The notes: generated by a model from the letters alone, not told the origin. Counted from the stretch's first letter, positions 17,306 through 27,465 are shown. The stretch: DNA of 64,000 nucleotides from Meiothermus sp. CFH 77666 (GCF_017497985.1 NZ_JAGDFV010000002.1:1-64000), one strand, 5' to 3'. Program-made: numbers and translations.

Positions 17306-17608
17306 ATGGCAAAAGCTGGAACTAAGAAAACCAGAACCAAAGCTGACCTGATTGACCAAGTAGCTGCTGCCGCTGGCTTGAAGAAAAAAGACGCTAAGGC
17401 CGCTGTGGATGCTTTCCTCAGCAAAGTTGAGGATGCCCTCAAGGCCGGAAACAAAGTGCAACTGACCGGCTTCGGCACCTTCGAAGTGCGCAGCCGCAAG
17501 GCCCGCACTGGCGTGAAGCCCGGCACCACCCAAAAGATCAAGATTCCCGCTTCCAAGTATCCTGCCTTCAAACCCGGCAAAGCCCTGAAGGAAACCGTCA
17601 AGAAATAA
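17306..17608 (+). CDS. hup: DNA-binding protein HU
   Basis: The product is 100 residues, with a very strong ribosome site (AAAGGAGGT). It is a nucleoid protein, dimeric, bending DNA without strong sequence preference. Signatures: [20 protein letters not shown], then [20 protein letters not shown], the [15 protein letters not shown] arm region (canonical GFGxFxxxxRxxRxGRNP) and a [20 protein letters not shown] arm end. The N-terminal extension [10 protein letters not shown] is basic, as in Thermus HU. The gene is monocistronic: it has its own promoter and a clear terminator. Confidence 0.97.
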   Translation: MAKAGTKKTRTKADLIDQVAAAAGLKKKDAKAAVDAFLSKVEDALKAGNKVQLTGFGTFEVRSRKARTGVKPGTTQKIKIPASKYPAFKPGKALKETVKK

Positions 17609-17626
17609 ACTTGCAGTCCCTTCCTA

Positions 17627-17658
17627 TAGAGGAGGCTTCGGCCTCCTCTATTGCTTTT
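17627..17658 (+). terminator. Rho-independent terminator after HU
   Basis: A perfect 10-bp stem (TAGAGGAGGC / GCCTCCTCTA) closed by a TTCG tetraloop, then TTGCTTTT. It begins 18 bases after the HU stop. Confidence 0.9.
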
Positions 17659-17857
17659 GGCCCAGGATAGACCTCACAGAAGTTTTTTTGACGCCCTGTG
17701 CGGATACGAACCCATCAAGCTAAGCGGAGTTAGAGTGCTCTTCACAAATGTTGAGCTATCCGTGACTAAGAATCCTCTGCCCTGGACAAAGACATGGCCG
17801 CCGGGATGGGCGGCCACGCTGTGATGGGGTGCGATAAATGTCTTGTTGTATCGGGTG

Positions 17858-18301
17858 TTATCCCAGGCGTAGCAAGGGTCGCCACCAGGGGGTAGCCAGC
17901 AATACCAAAGCCAGGCTGAGCCCATACCAGACCAAGGCCTGGCGTTGTTTGAGCGAGGCATCGGTAACTTTTTTGACGCGGGCGCTGCCCACATGCGCCA
18001 GAACCACTGCGGCCAGCATTAACACCCAGTGTTCGGCAATAAAGAAGCGGGTCTGGCTATTTTGCATGGCTGCGCCAAAGTTGCCCCATGCGCTCTGAAC
18101 CAGCGGGCTCAAAATCAGTAGCAAGATGCCCAGCAAGAGTTGCAAATCCATTAAGCCGGTGTAAATCAGGCCAGCCTGGCGATCGGCGGGCTCGTAGGTG
18201 CGGCTCCTGAGCCCGCTCAGGCTACGGTAGATCAGGTAAATGGCAGCCAGCAGCACCAGCCATCGGGTGATGTTGTGGATGGACAGCAGCAGATCGTACA
18301 T
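17858..18301 (-). CDS. Hypothetical four-helix membrane protein with conserved-looking histidines
   Basis: The product is 147 residues. Four hydrophobic segments at about 14-28, 45-68, 88-106 and 121-140. Histidines occur near helix starts (LLSIHNITRW, IAEHWVLM, LAHVG), which is reminiscent of small cytochrome-b-like or CopD-like membrane proteins, but no family is certain. The ATG is preceded by TAGGCTAGGAGC, which can serve either as a -10 box for a leaderless start or supply AGGAG. It is 39 bp upstream of nothing on the same strand; the nitroreductase gene lies just before it in transcription order. Confidence 0.65.
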   Translation of the reverse strand: MYDLLLSIHNITRWLVLLAAIYLIYRSLSGLRSRTYEPADRQAGLIYTGLMDLQLLLGILLLILSPLVQSAWGNFGAAMQNSQTRFFIAEHWVLMLAAVVLAHVGSARVKKVTDASLKQRQALVWYGLSLALVLLATPWWRPLLRLG

Positions 18302-18340
18302 GCTCCTAGCCTAGAGCAAGTTTCTCAGTAAAGACAACCT

Positions 18341-18961
18341 TTACCGCCAGCGCACCACGCGCTCGAGGTTGTGGCGGTGGTGTTCGTAGCCGGTTTCGTC
18401 TGCAACGCCGATAGGCAACAAAGCCGTGATGGCCACATGCGAAGGCAAGCCCAATAGTTCCTTGACCTTGGCGGCATTGAAGCCGCCCATCGGTACGGTG
18501 TCGTAGCCAAACGAACGGGCAATCAGCATCAGAAAACCCAGCAGAATGAAGCCCTGGGCCTTGCCCCAGTTTTCGCGCTCTTCGTCGCTTTTGCCTTCCC
18601 AGGCCTTGCGCATATTCGTGGCCCTGGCTTGCTTTTGTTCTTCGGAAAAACCAGGGTGGAAGATTTCCTCGACCCGCTCGAGGGTCTCTTTCATGTCGCT
18701 GTACACCACGAACACCGCAGGCGCCGAGCTCACCTGGGCCTGGTTGTTGGCGGCTTCTCGCAAGCGCTCCTTGAGCTCGGGGTTCTGCACCACCACCACC
18801 CGCCAGGGCTGAAGGTTGTTGGAACTGGGGGCTTTGAGGGCCAGGGAAAGCATCTCCTCCAGCTTCTCTCGGGGAATCGGCTCGGGTTTGAATTTGCGAA
18901 TACTGCGGCGGGTCAGCACAGCTTCCTTGACCGAGAGAAGACGCTCACTAACGGCTTCCAT
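18341..18961 (-). CDS. Nitroreductase-family flavoprotein
   Basis: The product is 206 residues. An FMN-dependent NAD(P)H oxidoreductase, usually a homodimer. N-terminal phosphate-binding segment LTRRSIRKFKPEPIPREKLEEML, then ALKAPSSNNLQPWRVVVVQNPEL (FMN-binding SSxNxQPW motif, about 41-55), and the C-terminal SFGYDTVPMGGF segment. Likely reduces nitro compounds or quinones; specific substrate unknown. The gene at 17858-18301 follows 39 bp later on the same strand, so they may form a two-gene unit. Confidence 0.9.
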   Translation of the reverse strand: MEAVSERLLSVKEAVLTRRSIRKFKPEPIPREKLEEMLSLALKAPSSNNLQPWRVVVVQNPELKERLREAANNQAQVSSAPAVFVVYSDMKETLERVEEIFHPGFSEEQKQARATNMRKAWEGKSDEERENWGKAQGFILLGFLMLIARSFGYDTVPMGGFNAAKVKELLGLPSHVAITALLPIGVADETGYEHHRHNLERVVRWR

Positions 18962-19270
18962 ACAAGGGCCTACTCTAGCCCATCTTCAGCGGCCAAACAT
19001 GTTGTACTATACAATTCATAGCATCAGCGTGGACGAAGGGAAGCAATTTCTGAAAACATGGGACTCTGGGAAGCTTTCAGGATGTTGCGGCTGAACTATG
19101 GCTCCCCCGCAGCGAAATGTATCCTTCGCAAAGAGTACGCCAACTGTTTGGATTGGCTGGAGAGGCCCTGTTTCGCGCTATTCACAGGCGTGGTTGTCAG
19201 GATGGGTGGCCGCTCTGTCCAGAGCGAAGCATTCTTGAAATCGGGTGGCTCAAAACATGTGGGGAGCGCT
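18962..19270. other. Intergenic region, nothing recognised
   Basis: 309 bp between the nitroreductase start and the rsuA stop. It contains TAGAGT about ten bases before the nitroreductase ATG as a possible -10 box. Short frames here have no ribosome site and no protein-like character. Confidence 0.4.
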
Positions 19271-19999
19271 CTATAGTTGCATGCCCACGACCCCATACAG
19301 CGCGGCTATTTCCTCAGGATGTAAAGGGCGGAAAGCACCGGGCTCGAGGTTGGGGGGCAGCTTTAGCGGCCCAAAAGCAACCCGCTTGAGATAAGTTACC
19401 TGGTTGCCCCTGGCAGCGAACATCCGCTTAACCTGGTGAAACTTGCCTTCCCGGATTACCAGCTCCACCTTGTGGGGGTCGGGGCCAATAAAGAGTTCGG
19501 CAGGCTGGAGCGGCTCGCCCTCGAGTTCAAGTGTGCCCGATGCAAACACCGCTACATCCTCGGGTGTGGCCGGGGCAGCCAGCTCGACATAGTAGCGCTT
19601 GGCTACCTTCCAGCGCGGGTGGGTCAGGCGGTGTAGCAACTCGCCATCGGTGGTCAGCAACAAGAGCCCTTCGGTATCCTTGTCCAGGCGCCCTACTGGC
19701 ATCCAGTCGCTTCGCTGCCATTCCTCGGACAATAGCGCGGTGATGGGAATGCCGTGGGGATCCCTGGTGGAGGTGACATAGCCTGCCGGTTTGTTGAGCA
19801 TTACATAAAAAAAAGTCTGATAAACCAGCGCTTCGCCTGCCACTTCAATGCGCGACAAAGCGGGGTCAAACTTGAAGGCTGCGTCGGTGATAACCTGGCC
19901 GTCTACGGTAATCAGGCCCGCTCGAGCCAGTTTATGGATCTCCTTGCGGGTGCCCACCCCCAGGTGTCCCAACACTTTGTCCAGGCGTTCTTTGGCCAT
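19271..19999 (-). CDS. rsuA: RsuA-family 16S rRNA pseudouridine synthase
   Basis: The product is 242 residues from the ATG at 19999 (MAKERLDKVLGHLGVG). An N-terminal S4-like RNA-binding domain (about 1-60) precedes the catalytic domain. The catalytic Asp is in MPVGRLDKDTEGLLLLT near residue 105, and the GKFHQVKRMFAARGNQV motif near 195-210 is the family C-terminal signature. Expected reaction: isomerisation of U516 of 16S rRNA during ribosome assembly. The only sequence between the terminator-like hairpin at 20007-20028 and the ATG is seven bases, which is unusual. Confidence 0.92.
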   Translation of the reverse strand: MAKERLDKVLGHLGVGTRKEIHKLARAGLITVDGQVITDAAFKFDPALSRIEVAGEALVYQTFFYVMLNKPAGYVTSTRDPHGIPITALLSEEWQRSDWMPVGRLDKDTEGLLLLTTDGELLHRLTHPRWKVAKRYYVELAAPATPEDVAVFASGTLELEGEPLQPAELFIGPDPHKVELVIREGKFHQVKRMFAARGNQVTYLKRVAFGPLKLPPNLEPGAFRPLHPEEIAALYGVVGMQL

Positions 20000-20006
20000 G
20001 TTAAAT

Positions 20007-20028
20007 AAAAAACCCCCGCTTTTCGGGG
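20007..20028 (-). terminator. Terminator-like hairpin immediately before rsuA
   Basis: Read on the minus strand: CCCCG-AAAAG-CGGGG followed by six T residues, ending seven bases before the rsuA ATG. No minus-strand gene lies upstream (hisG is on the other strand), so it may act as an attenuator in the rsuA leader or stop antisense transcription from hisG. Confidence 0.6.
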
Positions 20029-20184
20029 CTGATAATTTCAATATACGGCCTTATGCGCTATGCGTCAAGGTTATGCAGGGCAGTCAGGCTCTTATCATGT
20101 GCCTAGGCATCGTCGTTTCAACCCCTCACCCGGCGACAGCGGTTACCGCCAGTATTGTTTAATTGGGCGAAAGGAGCACTTACT

Positions 20185-20232
20185 GGCTGGCGCTGTCGCC
20201 ACCCTCTCCCGCAAGGGGAGAGGGAAAGGGGA
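20185..20232 (+). repeat. Dispersed hairpin repeat (CTCTCCCGCAAGGGG family), copy 1
   Basis: GTCGCCACCCTCTCCCGCAA then GGGGAGAGGG; a 9-bp perfect stem (20202-20210 with 20216-20224). Related copies occur at 54434-54467 (reverse strand) and 57956-58000. All lie between genes. Confidence 0.7.
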
Positions 20233-20316
20233 TAACGATAAAAGCCTGCAAGGCAGTCTGGTTTCCCCGCGCTTGCCTGAGTCTTACCGGATGGTTTGTG
20301 ATATAAGAAAGCTCGG

Positions 20317-20958
20317 ATGATACGGGGACGCTTCACGCTGGTCGTGGCCCTGCCCAAAGGGCGCAACTTTGCCGATGGTTACAACGCCCTGGCAGGAGCA
20401 GGTCTGGCCCTACCGACCCTCGAAAACGAGCGGGCTTTGTTGCACGGGCAGGAGGGGGGGGTGGCGATCCTCGAGCTCCGCAACCACGATGTGCCCACCT
20501 ACGTAGACCTGGGCATTGCCGATGTGGGGGTGGTGGGCAACGACGTCCTCCTGGAGTCGGGGCGCGATGTCTACGAGCCCGTAGACCTGGGCACCGGTGC
20601 TTGCCGCCTCTCGCTGATTCGCCACCCCCAGGCCACCGGCCCCATCCGTCGGGTGGCCACCAAGTATCCACGCTTTACCGCTCAGGTCTTGCGCGAACGG
20701 GGCATGGTCGCCGACATCATCGAACTGGCGGGCAACGTCGAACTGGCCGCCCTTACCGGGCTGGCCGATGCCGTGGTGGACGTGGTGCAGACCGGGGCCA
20801 CCCTGCGGGCGGCGGGTCTGGCGGAGCTCGAGGTGCTGGCCCACTCCACCGCCCGTTTCATCGTCAACCGGCAGTCGCTTAAGCTCAAGCGCGACCTGCT
20901 GCGCCCCCTCATCGAACGTTTGCGAGCCAATGCCCATACCCTGCCGGCCTCCACCTGA
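20317..20958 (+). CDS. hisG: ATP phosphoribosyltransferase, short form
   Basis: The product is 213 residues, the short HisG without the C-terminal regulatory domain; this form works with a HisZ subunit, which is not in the window. It condenses ATP and PRPP in the first step of histidine synthesis. Signatures: [20 protein letters not shown] at the start, then [24 protein letters not shown] split over 52-75, and the PRPP loop [20 protein letters not shown] near 147-166. TATAAG nine bases before the ATG is a plausible -10 box for a near-leaderless mRNA. It stands alone, not in a his operon. Confidence 0.95.
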   Translation: MIRGRFTLVVALPKGRNFADGYNALAGAGLALPTLENERALLHGQEGGVAILELRNHDVPTYVDLGIADVGVVGNDVLLESGRDVYEPVDLGTGACRLSLIRHPQATGPIRRVATKYPRFTAQVLRERGMVADIIELAGNVELAALTGLADAVVDVVQTGATLRAAGLAELEVLAHSTARFIVNRQSLKLKRDLLRPLIERLRANAHTLPAST

Positions 20959-21263
20959 CCGGATTTGGTTCACTGAAAAACCCCTCCCCGAGGGGTGGGG
21001 GAGGGTGTGCTTCATGCCATCTTTGCTTGAACACCTTGCATACCCCAGGAAGTGGGGGTAGGAAGTAGGGTGTAGACGTTTCAAACTCACCACCCACTTT
21101 CGTCGTGGGTATCGTTGAAAGTAGGCTACACGGCTAAAGTTGGTGTCACCTACTGCACTGCCGAAAGATGGGTTGCTCTTTATACATGCTCATTGCATGG
21201 CTGCTCTCCATATAGGAGCCAGTGCCCTTTACCTGAGGCATGACCGACGTAGAATCGAGCCCT
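20959..21263. other. Intergenic region after hisG
   Basis: 305 bp. Holds a GC-rich CCCCTCCCCGAGGGG-type imperfect hairpin near 20985-21006 and, at its right end, TAGAAT eight bases before the aldo/keto reductase start. No gene is seen. Confidence 0.4.
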
Positions 21264-22280
21264 ATGAGCTACCGTAGACTGGGAAAATCCGGCCTGTTTG
21301 TTCACCCCATCGCCCTCGGCACCATGCAGTTTGGCTGGACTGCCGACGAGCCCACAGCTTTTGCCATTATGGACGCCTTTGTGGAAGCGGGGGGCAATTT
21401 GATAGACACCGCCGATATCTACACCACCTGGGCCGCGGGCAACCCCGGCGGGGTTTCGGAGGAAATTATTGGTCGCTGGCTCAAGAGCCGGGGGCTGCGT
21501 GACCGGGTGATTGTGGCCACCAAGGTGCGCGGGGCCATGGGGCCCGGCGGTTCCGAAGGGCGCAACCACCCCTTGCAGCGCGAGGGGCTGTCGCGGGCCT
21601 GGATCATGCGGGCCGTGGAGGACAGCCTGCGCCGCTTACAGATAGACTACATCGACCTTTACCAGGTGCACTGGGTAGATAACCAGGTGCCCATCGAAGA
21701 AACCCTATCGGCCCTGACCGATCTGGTACGCAAGGGCTATGTGCGCTACATCGGCTGCTCCAACTTCTCGGCCTGGCGCTTGATGCAGGCTTTGTGGGCC
21801 TCGGACAAGCACGGCCTGGAAAGCTTTGTGTCCATCCAGCCCGAGTACAGCCTGGCCATGCCCACCCGCATGAACTTCGAGCGGGAACTGGCCAGGGTGT
21901 GCGAAACCTACGGCCTGGGGGTGATTCCCTATAGCCCCCTGGCCGGTGGCTTCCTGACCGGCAAGTACCGCCGCGACCAGCCCCTGCCCGAGAGTGTACG
22001 GGCCCAGGGCATCGCCAGTGGGCGCTTTAGCGAGCAGAACTGGAAGATTCTGGACAAAATCCTGGAAATTGCGCAGCAGCACGGGGCGCACCCGGCGCAG
22101 ATAGCGCTGGCCTGGCTGCTCTCGCGCCCCTTCATGACGGCGCCCATCATTGGGGCTAACAGCGTGCAACAACTACAAGGCCTGATGCCGGCGGTTCGCC
22201 TGCAACTGAGCCCGGAGGAGATAGCCGCGCTGGCCGAGGTGTCGAGCTGGCCCCTTTCGCGCACCGAGCGGGAGGTTTAG
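21264..22280 (+). CDS. Aldo/keto reductase
   Basis: The product is 338 residues from ATG 21264, which has TAGAAT eight bases upstream; an ATG at 21240 lies upstream of that box and is unlikely. NADPH-dependent (beta/alpha)8-barrel. Catalytic Asp and Tyr in [11 protein letters not shown] (about 45-55), Lys in VIVATKVRG near 82-90, and His in DLYQVHWVD near 137. The C-terminal ISPEE-type cofactor loop reads [12 protein letters not shown]. It probably reduces aldehydes or sugars; specificity unknown. It overlaps the convergent quinone reductase gene by four bases at the 3' ends. Confidence 0.92.
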   Translation: MSYRRLGKSGLFVHPIALGTMQFGWTADEPTAFAIMDAFVEAGGNLIDTADIYTTWAAGNPGGVSEEIIGRWLKSRGLRDRVIVATKVRGAMGPGGSEGRNHPLQREGLSRAWIMRAVEDSLRRLQIDYIDLYQVHWVDNQVPIEETLSALTDLVRKGYVRYIGCSNFSAWRLMQALWASDKHGLESFVSIQPEYSLAMPTRMNFERELARVCETYGLGVIPYSPLAGGFLTGKYRRDQPLPESVRAQGIASGRFSEQNWKILDKILEIAQQHGAHPAQIALAWLLSRPFMTAPIIGANSVQQLQGLMPAVRLQLSPEEIAALAEVSSWPLSRTEREV

Positions 22281-23245
22281 GGATACAGGAGAATTTTGCC
22301 CATGCTCTGGCGGCTCTCCATCAGGGCGTGGGCTTTGGGGGCCTCTTCCAGCTTGAACCGGGCCCCAATCTCCAGCCGGATTTTCCCGGCCTTTAGCAGC
22401 TCAAACACCGCTTCCACCGTGGGCCTTAGCAGCTCGGGCCGGCTGCGGCGGTAGTGCCCGCTGCTGTAGCCCACCACAGCCTTGGTCTGGCGGTGCAGGG
22501 GTCTGGTTTCGAAGGTGCCGGGCTGCCCGCCGGCGTGCCCATACACCACCATCCGGCCAAAGGGGGCCAGGCACTGCATTCCCTGGTTAAAGACCTCGCC
22601 GGCTACCGAGTCCAGGATCAGGTCGGCGCCTTGTTGCTGGGTGAGGCCCAGAACCTGCTCGGCGAAGCCCTCGTAGCCCAGCACTTCATCGGCTCCCAGG
22701 TTGCGCACAAACCCGGTCTTGGCGAGGCTGCCCACGGTTCCAAACACCCGTCCGGCGCCCAGTGCTCTGGCCATCTGTACCGCCAGACTCCCCACCCCTC
22801 CGGCGGCGGCGTGTACCAGCACGGTCTCGCCTTTTTGCAGCCGCCCGGCCCAGGTCAGGGTGTTGTAGGCCGTAACCAGCGCAGTGAGGCCCGACACTGC
22901 TTCGTCGGGCAGCTCGGGGGGAACCGGGTAGGCGAGTACCGCTTTGGCGACTACCTTTTCGGCATACGAACCCCCGGTGGCAAACACCGCCACCCGTTGC
23001 CCTACCCGCAGGCCCTCCACGCCATCCCCCAGCGCTTCTACGACTCCGACTGCATCCAGCCCAGGGATGAAGGGTGGGGGCGAGCCCGCCTCGTAGCCGC
23101 CCCGCCGGGCCTGCACGTCGGCGTAGTTGAGGCTGGTGAGGGTGGTGCGAACCAACACCTCGCCCGCTTTGGGGCTGGGGTCGGGCAGCTCCTGGTAGCG
23201 CAGGTGCTCGGGGGGGCCGTTTTGTTCTACCACGATGGCTTTCAT
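22277..23245 (-). CDS. NADPH:quinone reductase-like zinc-free MDR
   Basis: The product is 322 residues. [20 protein letters not shown] and [20 protein letters not shown] are typical of QOR/zeta-crystallin proteins. The cofactor motif is [20 protein letters not shown] near 143-162, and no zinc ligands are present. Likely one-electron or two-electron reduction of quinones or enones with NADPH. Start ATG at 23245 is the only one consistent with the family N-terminus. Its promoter region is shared with the divergent trmH gene (32 bp between the starts), so the two may be co-regulated. Confidence 0.88.
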   Translation of the reverse strand: MKAIVVEQNGPPEHLRYQELPDPSPKAGEVLVRTTLTSLNYADVQARRGGYEAGSPPPFIPGLDAVGVVEALGDGVEGLRVGQRVAVFATGGSYAEKVVAKAVLAYPVPPELPDEAVSGLTALVTAYNTLTWAGRLQKGETVLVHAAAGGVGSLAVQMARALGAGRVFGTVGSLAKTGFVRNLGADEVLGYEGFAEQVLGLTQQQGADLILDSVAGEVFNQGMQCLAPFGRMVVYGHAGGQPGTFETRPLHRQTKAVVGYSSGHYRRSRPELLRPTVEAVFELLKAGKIRLEIGARFKLEEAPKAHALMESRQSMGKILLYP

Positions 23246-23277
23246 ACCGCTATTTTGGCACGATACAATGAACCCCC

Positions 23278-23910
23278 GTGACGCCGGAACGCCTTGCCAA
23301 AATGCGCGCGGTGCTGGACAAACGCCAGCCCGACCTGACGGTGCTGATGGAGCGGGTGCACAAGCCTCACAACTTCTCCGCCATCCTGCGCTCCTGCGAT
23401 GCGGTGGGGGTGCTGGAGGCCCATGCGATTCCGGCCAAGCATGGGATTCCCGACCTCGAGGGCGCCGAGGGCCTCGAGCTGAAAGGTAAAACCTACAACG
23501 AGACCTCCGGCTCGGCGGCCAAGTGGGTGGGGCTCCACATCCACCAGGACACGGCTTCGGCGATTGCGCACCTGAAAGCTAAGGGGTTTCAGGTGCTGGC
23601 TGCGCATTTTTCCGAGCGGGCGATGGACTACCGCGAGGCCGACTACACCCGCCCGACCTGCATTTTGTTGGGCACCGAAAAGTGGGGGGTCTCGCCGGAA
23701 GCCGCCGAGCTAGCGGACGGGCATATCCAGATTCCCATGATGGGCATGGTGCAGAGCCTGAACGTATCGGTAGCGGCGGCGGTGATCCTTTTCGAGGCCC
23801 AGCGGCAGCGCATAAGGGCGGGGTTTTATAGCCAGCCGCGGTTGTCCCCCGAGCGCTATGCCGAGGTGCTGGAACACTGGGTGATGCGGCATGAGCGGGG
23901 GCAGGGTTGA
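23278..23910 (+). CDS. trmH: tRNA (guanosine(18)-2'-O)-methyltransferase
   Basis: The product is 210 residues, close to the Thermus TrmH. It is a SPOUT-class enzyme forming Gm18 in the tRNA D-loop, a modification important for thermostability. Motif 1 is [18 protein letters not shown] (with the catalytic Arg, about 28-45), motif 2 [13 protein letters not shown] near 124-136, and motif 3 [20 protein letters not shown] near 146-165, the SAM-binding knot. GTG start with TACAAT about eight bases upstream, so leaderless. The gene is 42 bp before vanW. Confidence 0.95.
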   Translation: MTPERLAKMRAVLDKRQPDLTVLMERVHKPHNFSAILRSCDAVGVLEAHAIPAKHGIPDLEGAEGLELKGKTYNETSGSAAKWVGLHIHQDTASAIAHLKAKGFQVLAAHFSERAMDYREADYTRPTCILLGTEKWGVSPEAAELADGHIQIPMMGMVQSLNVSVAAAVILFEAQRQRIRAGFYSQPRLSPERYAEVLEHWVMRHERGQG

Positions 23911-23951
23911 ATTGCACAGTTTTTACGCAAATCTGGGCGTAGATTGTAGCT

Positions 23952-25133
23952 ATGCGAATAGCCGCTCTAGCATTGCTGGTCTGGATTTCCTCGGCCCTGG
24001 CCGGGCCCGATGGCATCTACTACGCCCTCGAGAACCGCATCGAGAAGGGTCAGATTGTTACGGTGGGCAGCCCGCAGCGCATCAAGATTGGCGGGGTGGG
24101 CCAGCTCGAAACCCTGCTGAGCAAAGCCGCCCGGCCTGCGCGGGAGGCCCGTTGGCTCTACGACGAAGCCCTGAAGGACTGGGTGCTGGTAGACCAGATG
24201 GGCCACAGCTTTGCGGTTGCCGAGGCCAAAAAACGCTACCAGGGGGCCCTCAAAGCTGGGCAGAGTGAGTTTGTGCTTCCGGTGACCCACACCCTTCACC
24301 CCAGGGGTGCGCCCTACTACTACAACCTGGGCATCCGCCAGCTCTTGGCCGAGGCCACCACCTCCTTTGCGGGCTCCTCTTACGAACGCCGCTATAACAT
24401 CACCCTGGGAGCTAGCCGCCTGAACGGGGTGCAGATTGCCCCCGGCCAGACCTTCTCCTTTGCTAAAGCCATGGGCGAGGTCTCCGAGCGCACCGGCTTC
24501 AAAAAAGCCTTTGTGATTTCCGGCGAACAGACCGTGGAAGGCGTGGGCGGGGGCATGTGCCAGGTCTCCACCACCCTCTTCCGCTCGGCCTACTTCTCCG
24601 GGCTGCCCATCGTGCAGCGCCGCCCGCACAGCTACCAGGTGCGCTACTATCAGCCCACCGGCCTCGATGCAGCGGTGTTTTTGCCTTCCCTCGACCTCAG
24701 GTTCAAAAACGACACCCCCGGCCACCTGCTCATCCAGAGCAGCGTGAGCGGCAGCCGCCTCACCTTCCGCGTGTTCGGCACCAAAGACCGCGAAGTTACC
24801 TGGAGCAACCCGGTCATCCTGAGCCGCACCCCGGCCCCGCCCACCCGCTACATCGTGAGCCCCGAGCTGCCCGCCCAGCGCTTTGTGCAGGTGGACTGGG
24901 CCGCCGAGGGGGCCACCGTGAACGTCTACCGCACCATTCGCTTCGCGAACGGCAAGGTGACCAAAGACACCCTGAGCAGCACCTACCGCCCCTGGGGCGC
25001 GGTCTGGCTGGTGGGGGAGGGCACCCGCCTGCGCTCGGGCCGGGTGATTACCGCCGCCACCGACGACGCGCCGGACAACCACGGCTACCGCCTGCCCACC
25101 CAGACCGCCCTGCGCCCGGCCCGCAATCGCTAG
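23952..25133 (+). CDS. VanW-family exported protein
   Basis: The product is 393 residues with a signal peptide (residues 1-18, cleavage after SSALAG). A central variable part is followed by the VanW domain (about 140-275): [40 protein letters not shown], then [20 protein letters not shown] and [20 protein letters not shown], and [12 protein letters not shown]. The C-terminal ~90 residues look like a beta-rich G5-like tail. VanW function is unknown; the family is linked to the cell envelope. TAGATT six bases before the ATG implies a leaderless start. Its last four bases overlap the convergent apgM gene. Confidence 0.9.
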   Translation: MRIAALALLVWISSALAGPDGIYYALENRIEKGQIVTVGSPQRIKIGGVGQLETLLSKAARPAREARWLYDEALKDWVLVDQMGHSFAVAEAKKRYQGALKAGQSEFVLPVTHTLHPRGAPYYYNLGIRQLLAEATTSFAGSSYERRYNITLGASRLNGVQIAPGQTFSFAKAMGEVSERTGFKKAFVISGEQTVEGVGGGMCQVSTTLFRSAYFSGLPIVQRRPHSYQVRYYQPTGLDAAVFLPSLDLRFKNDTPGHLLIQSSVSGSRLTFRVFGTKDREVTWSNPVILSRTPAPPTRYIVSPELPAQRFVQVDWAAEGATVNVYRTIRFANGKVTKDTLSSTYRPWGAVWLVGEGTRLRSGRVITAATDDAPDNHGYRLPTQTALRPARNR

Positions 25134-26359
25134 GCCCCGTACTTTTGCAGTTTGCCGGCGTGTGCCAGCAGCAAGGGCATCAGCTCCACCCCGCGCAGGT
25201 GGCCTAAGCTCCCTTTGGCCGCTTCGTCCTCGGTGAAGCGCTGGGCGGGGTCGTTGCGCAGATAAGGGGCGTGCAGCAGCAGGGGTACCGGGTGCCAGGA
25301 GTGGGCCTTCAGCACCGAGGGGGTGGAGTGGTCGCCGGTGATGGCCAGCACGTCGGGCTTCAGGGCCAGCAGCTCGGGCAGCAGGTGGTCGAATAGCTCC
25401 ACCTTGTGGGTCTTCTCCGCGAAGTTGCCGTCTTCGCCGGTGCTGTCGGTTTTCTTGAAGTGCAGGTAGAAGAAGTCGTATTCGTTCCAGTGCGCTTGCA
25501 GGGCCTTGACCTTGCCCTCAGGCGCGTCTTCCGCTCCCTCCACCGGCAGCACGTCCATGCCCACCAGGCTGGCCACCCCCTTGTACATGGGGTAGCTGGC
25601 CACACAGGCCGGGCGCACCTTGTAGACCTCGGCCATGCTGGGAAACCGGGGTTTCTCGGAGATGCCCCGGAAGAGCGCGCCGTTAATTTGCGGCTCGTCC
25701 TGCAGCACTTCCCGGATGCGGGCGGTGAGGGCGTTGAGCACGCGGGCGGTTTTGGCGCTGGCCGCGTCGGTTGGATCGTGGGGGTGCGAGGCGAGGGGGG
25801 TCACGCCGGTTTTCTGGGGGTCGGTATCGCTCACCTTTTCGCCCAGACCGGCCCCGCGCAAAATCACCACAAAGCGGTGCTCGGACTCGGTGTAGAAGCT
25901 CACCCGCACCCCCTCGATTTCGCTAATGGCGGCCTCGAGCTTGCCCACCACCCGCATGTTCTCGGCGTCGCTGGGCCGGCCTGCCCGGCGGTCTACCACC
26001 AGGCCTTGTGCGTCCAGGGTGGCAAAGTTGCCGCGCACCCCCACGTCGCCGTCCTGGAAATCGGCCCCGATTCCAATGGCCGAGAGCGCCCCCCGCCCCA
26101 CCAGGTACTGGAAGGGGTCGTAGCCAAAGAGCGAGAGGTGGCCGGGGCCCGAGCCGGGGGCCAGGCCCGGATAGACCGGGGTCAGGAGGCCCAGAGCGCT
26201 CTCTTTTGCCAGGGCGTCGAGATTGGGGGTGTGGGCTGCCGCCAGTTCGGTGGGCCCGCCGGGCGTTTGCGGCAGCCCGCCCACGCCGTCCAGCACGACC
26301 AACAGAATCTTGGAAGGGGTTTTTTGCGACAACTCGGCAATCACCGGGAGCATGTCCAT
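25130..26359 (-). CDS. apgM: 2,3-bisphosphoglycerate-independent phosphoglycerate mutase, archaeal type
   Basis: The product is 409 residues, the length of the archaeal/Thermus type rather than the ~510-residue bacterial iPGM. It interconverts 3- and 2-phosphoglycerate in glycolysis and gluconeogenesis. Alkaline-phosphatase-fold metal sites: [11 protein letters not shown] (Asp near 24), nucleophile Ser in [14 protein letters not shown] near 70-83, [18 protein letters not shown] (Asp/His region) near 296-312, and [10 protein letters not shown] with [10 protein letters not shown] near 345-362. TAGAAT six bases before the ATG indicates a leaderless mRNA; a second ATG two codons later is possible. 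Confidence 0.94.
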   Translation of the reverse strand: MDMLPVIAELSQKTPSKILLVVLDGVGGLPQTPGGPTELAAAHTPNLDALAKESALGLLTPVYPGLAPGSGPGHLSLFGYDPFQYLVGRGALSAIGIGADFQDGDVGVRGNFATLDAQGLVVDRRAGRPSDAENMRVVGKLEAAISEIEGVRVSFYTESEHRFVVILRGAGLGEKVSDTDPQKTGVTPLASHPHDPTDAASAKTARVLNALTARIREVLQDEPQINGALFRGISEKPRFPSMAEVYKVRPACVASYPMYKGVASLVGMDVLPVEGAEDAPEGKVKALQAHWNEYDFFYLHFKKTDSTGEDGNFAEKTHKVELFDHLLPELLALKPDVLAITGDHSTPSVLKAHSWHPVPLLLHAPYLRNDPAQRFTEDEAAKGSLGHLRGVELMPLLLAHAGKLQKYGA

Positions 26360-26464
26360 GCGCCCATTCTACCGATGGACAGGCCGTGTTCTAGCAGCAA
26401 GCCCAGTAATGCGCTAGCTGCCGGTCTGCAAAACTGCTCTGGTGCTCTGGTAACTTTATTTACT

Positions 26465-26581
26465 TGTCATTCCGAACGCAGCGAAGCGAAGTGAGGAATC
26501 TGATGCGTCGCAGTCCACTATATTCATTGTACCCATGCAGTACCAGATTCCTCGTTGCACTGCGTGCGCCTCGGAATGACA
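26465..26581. repeat. 117-bp imperfect inverted repeat with GTCATTCCGA ends
   Basis: The left arm begins TGTCATTCCGAACGCAGCGA (26465) and continues to GAGGAATCTG; the right arm starts CAGATTCCTCGTTGCACTGC (26544) and ends CGGAATGACA at 26581. The arms are about 38 bp each with internal mismatches, and about 41 bp between them. This palindromic GTCATTCCGA...GAGGAATCT unit resembles a non-coding dispersed element seen in several phyla. No coding capacity. Confidence 0.75.
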
Positions 26582-26645
26582 ACGAGAAGTCAAGGGCAGA
26601 AGTTAGGTTCATTGGAAGTATTCGGATTACTTTGTTACCAGACCA

Positions 26646-27455
26646 CTAGTTCGGGATACGCCTGAGACTGACGGAAAAATTGTGGGTGATGTCGGAGGAC
26701 GTGCCGTTGCAAAATACCACGCCCGCCTGCCCCGCCACCTCGACGATGGTGGGCAGGGTGTAGATTCCTGCTGGAAAGACAAAGGTTCCGCCTGGAACCG
26801 CGATTATCATATCGCCGATCTGGGTACCAGAAGCAGTGACTTCTCGAGCCACACAAGAGCGGGCCGGGATGGTAAAAGGGGCATAACCAACTCCTGCTAA
26901 CGAGAATTGTCTCAGATCATTCAGCTCGAGCGAACCCGCAGCCACCTGACTGGTGTTGTTGATGGCGTTGTTGGCAATTTTATCAGCGGTCACGGCGCCG
27001 TTTTGCAGGGCGGCACTGCCCACCGCCCCGGCGGCAATTTTGGGAGCCGTGACGGCCCCGTTGGCAATCTTGGCAGTGCTCACCCCACCATCGGCCAGCG
27101 AGAGGGTCACATCGCCGCTGGTGCCCCCGCCGCTCAGGCCCTCGGCGGCGTTGACGGCGGTAATGTCCCCACCCCCTCCGGCCCCGCCGTCGTCCACCTC
27201 GCAGACCACCGTGCCGTCGGCATTAATCACCCGGATGCTGCTACCCTCACCGCAGGTGGCGGTTACCCGGTTTTGCTTGCCGGTTTCCAGCGCTGCGATG
27301 CCGGCCTTGAGGGTGCTGAAGTTGGCATTTACCTCGCTGGCCCGGATGGGGGTGCCGGCGGTGAAGGTGGTCAGGTTGCCCACCGAGAGGCCGTATAGTC
27401 CGGTGGCGACCAGGAGTGCTCCCAGGCCAAAGTAGAAGATATTGCGCCCTTTCAT
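26646..27455 (-). CDS. Secreted or surface-anchored repetitive protein, unknown
   Basis: The product is 269 residues, with GGGAGG before the ATG. One N-terminal hydrophobic helix (about 6-26) is a signal peptide or anchor; it is followed by [20 protein letters not shown], a coiled or trimeric-looking segment common at the start of bacterial fibre-like proteins. Residues ~95-175 carry repeated short units: [33 protein letters not shown] and [11 protein letters not shown], as in tail-fibre-like and beta-helical surface proteins. The C-terminal ~80 residues form a separate beta domain with two cysteines. Function unknown; likely an extracellular stalk. The tiny lipoprotein gene at 27466 lies just upstream in the same orientation. 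Confidence 0.7.
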   Translation of the reverse strand: MKGRNIFYFGLGALLVATGLYGLSVGNLTTFTAGTPIRASEVNANFSTLKAGIAALETGKQNRVTATCGEGSSIRVINADGTVVCEVDDGGAGGGGDITAVNAAEGLSGGGTSGDVTLSLADGGVSTAKIANGAVTAPKIAAGAVGSAALQNGAVTADKIANNAINNTSQVAAGSLELNDLRQFSLAGVGYAPFTIPARSCVAREVTASGTQIGDMIIAVPGGTFVFPAGIYTLPTIVEVAGQAGVVFCNGTSSDITHNFSVSLRRIPN

Positions 27456-27465
27456 AAATACCTCC

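Noticed and set aside
16490-17785. Short inverted match flanking plsC-HU (AGGACAGAGGATTCTTAG near 16490 and CTAAGAATCCTCTGCCCT near 17764)
   Set aside because: About 18 bp with a mismatch and no other element features; a composite element is not supported.
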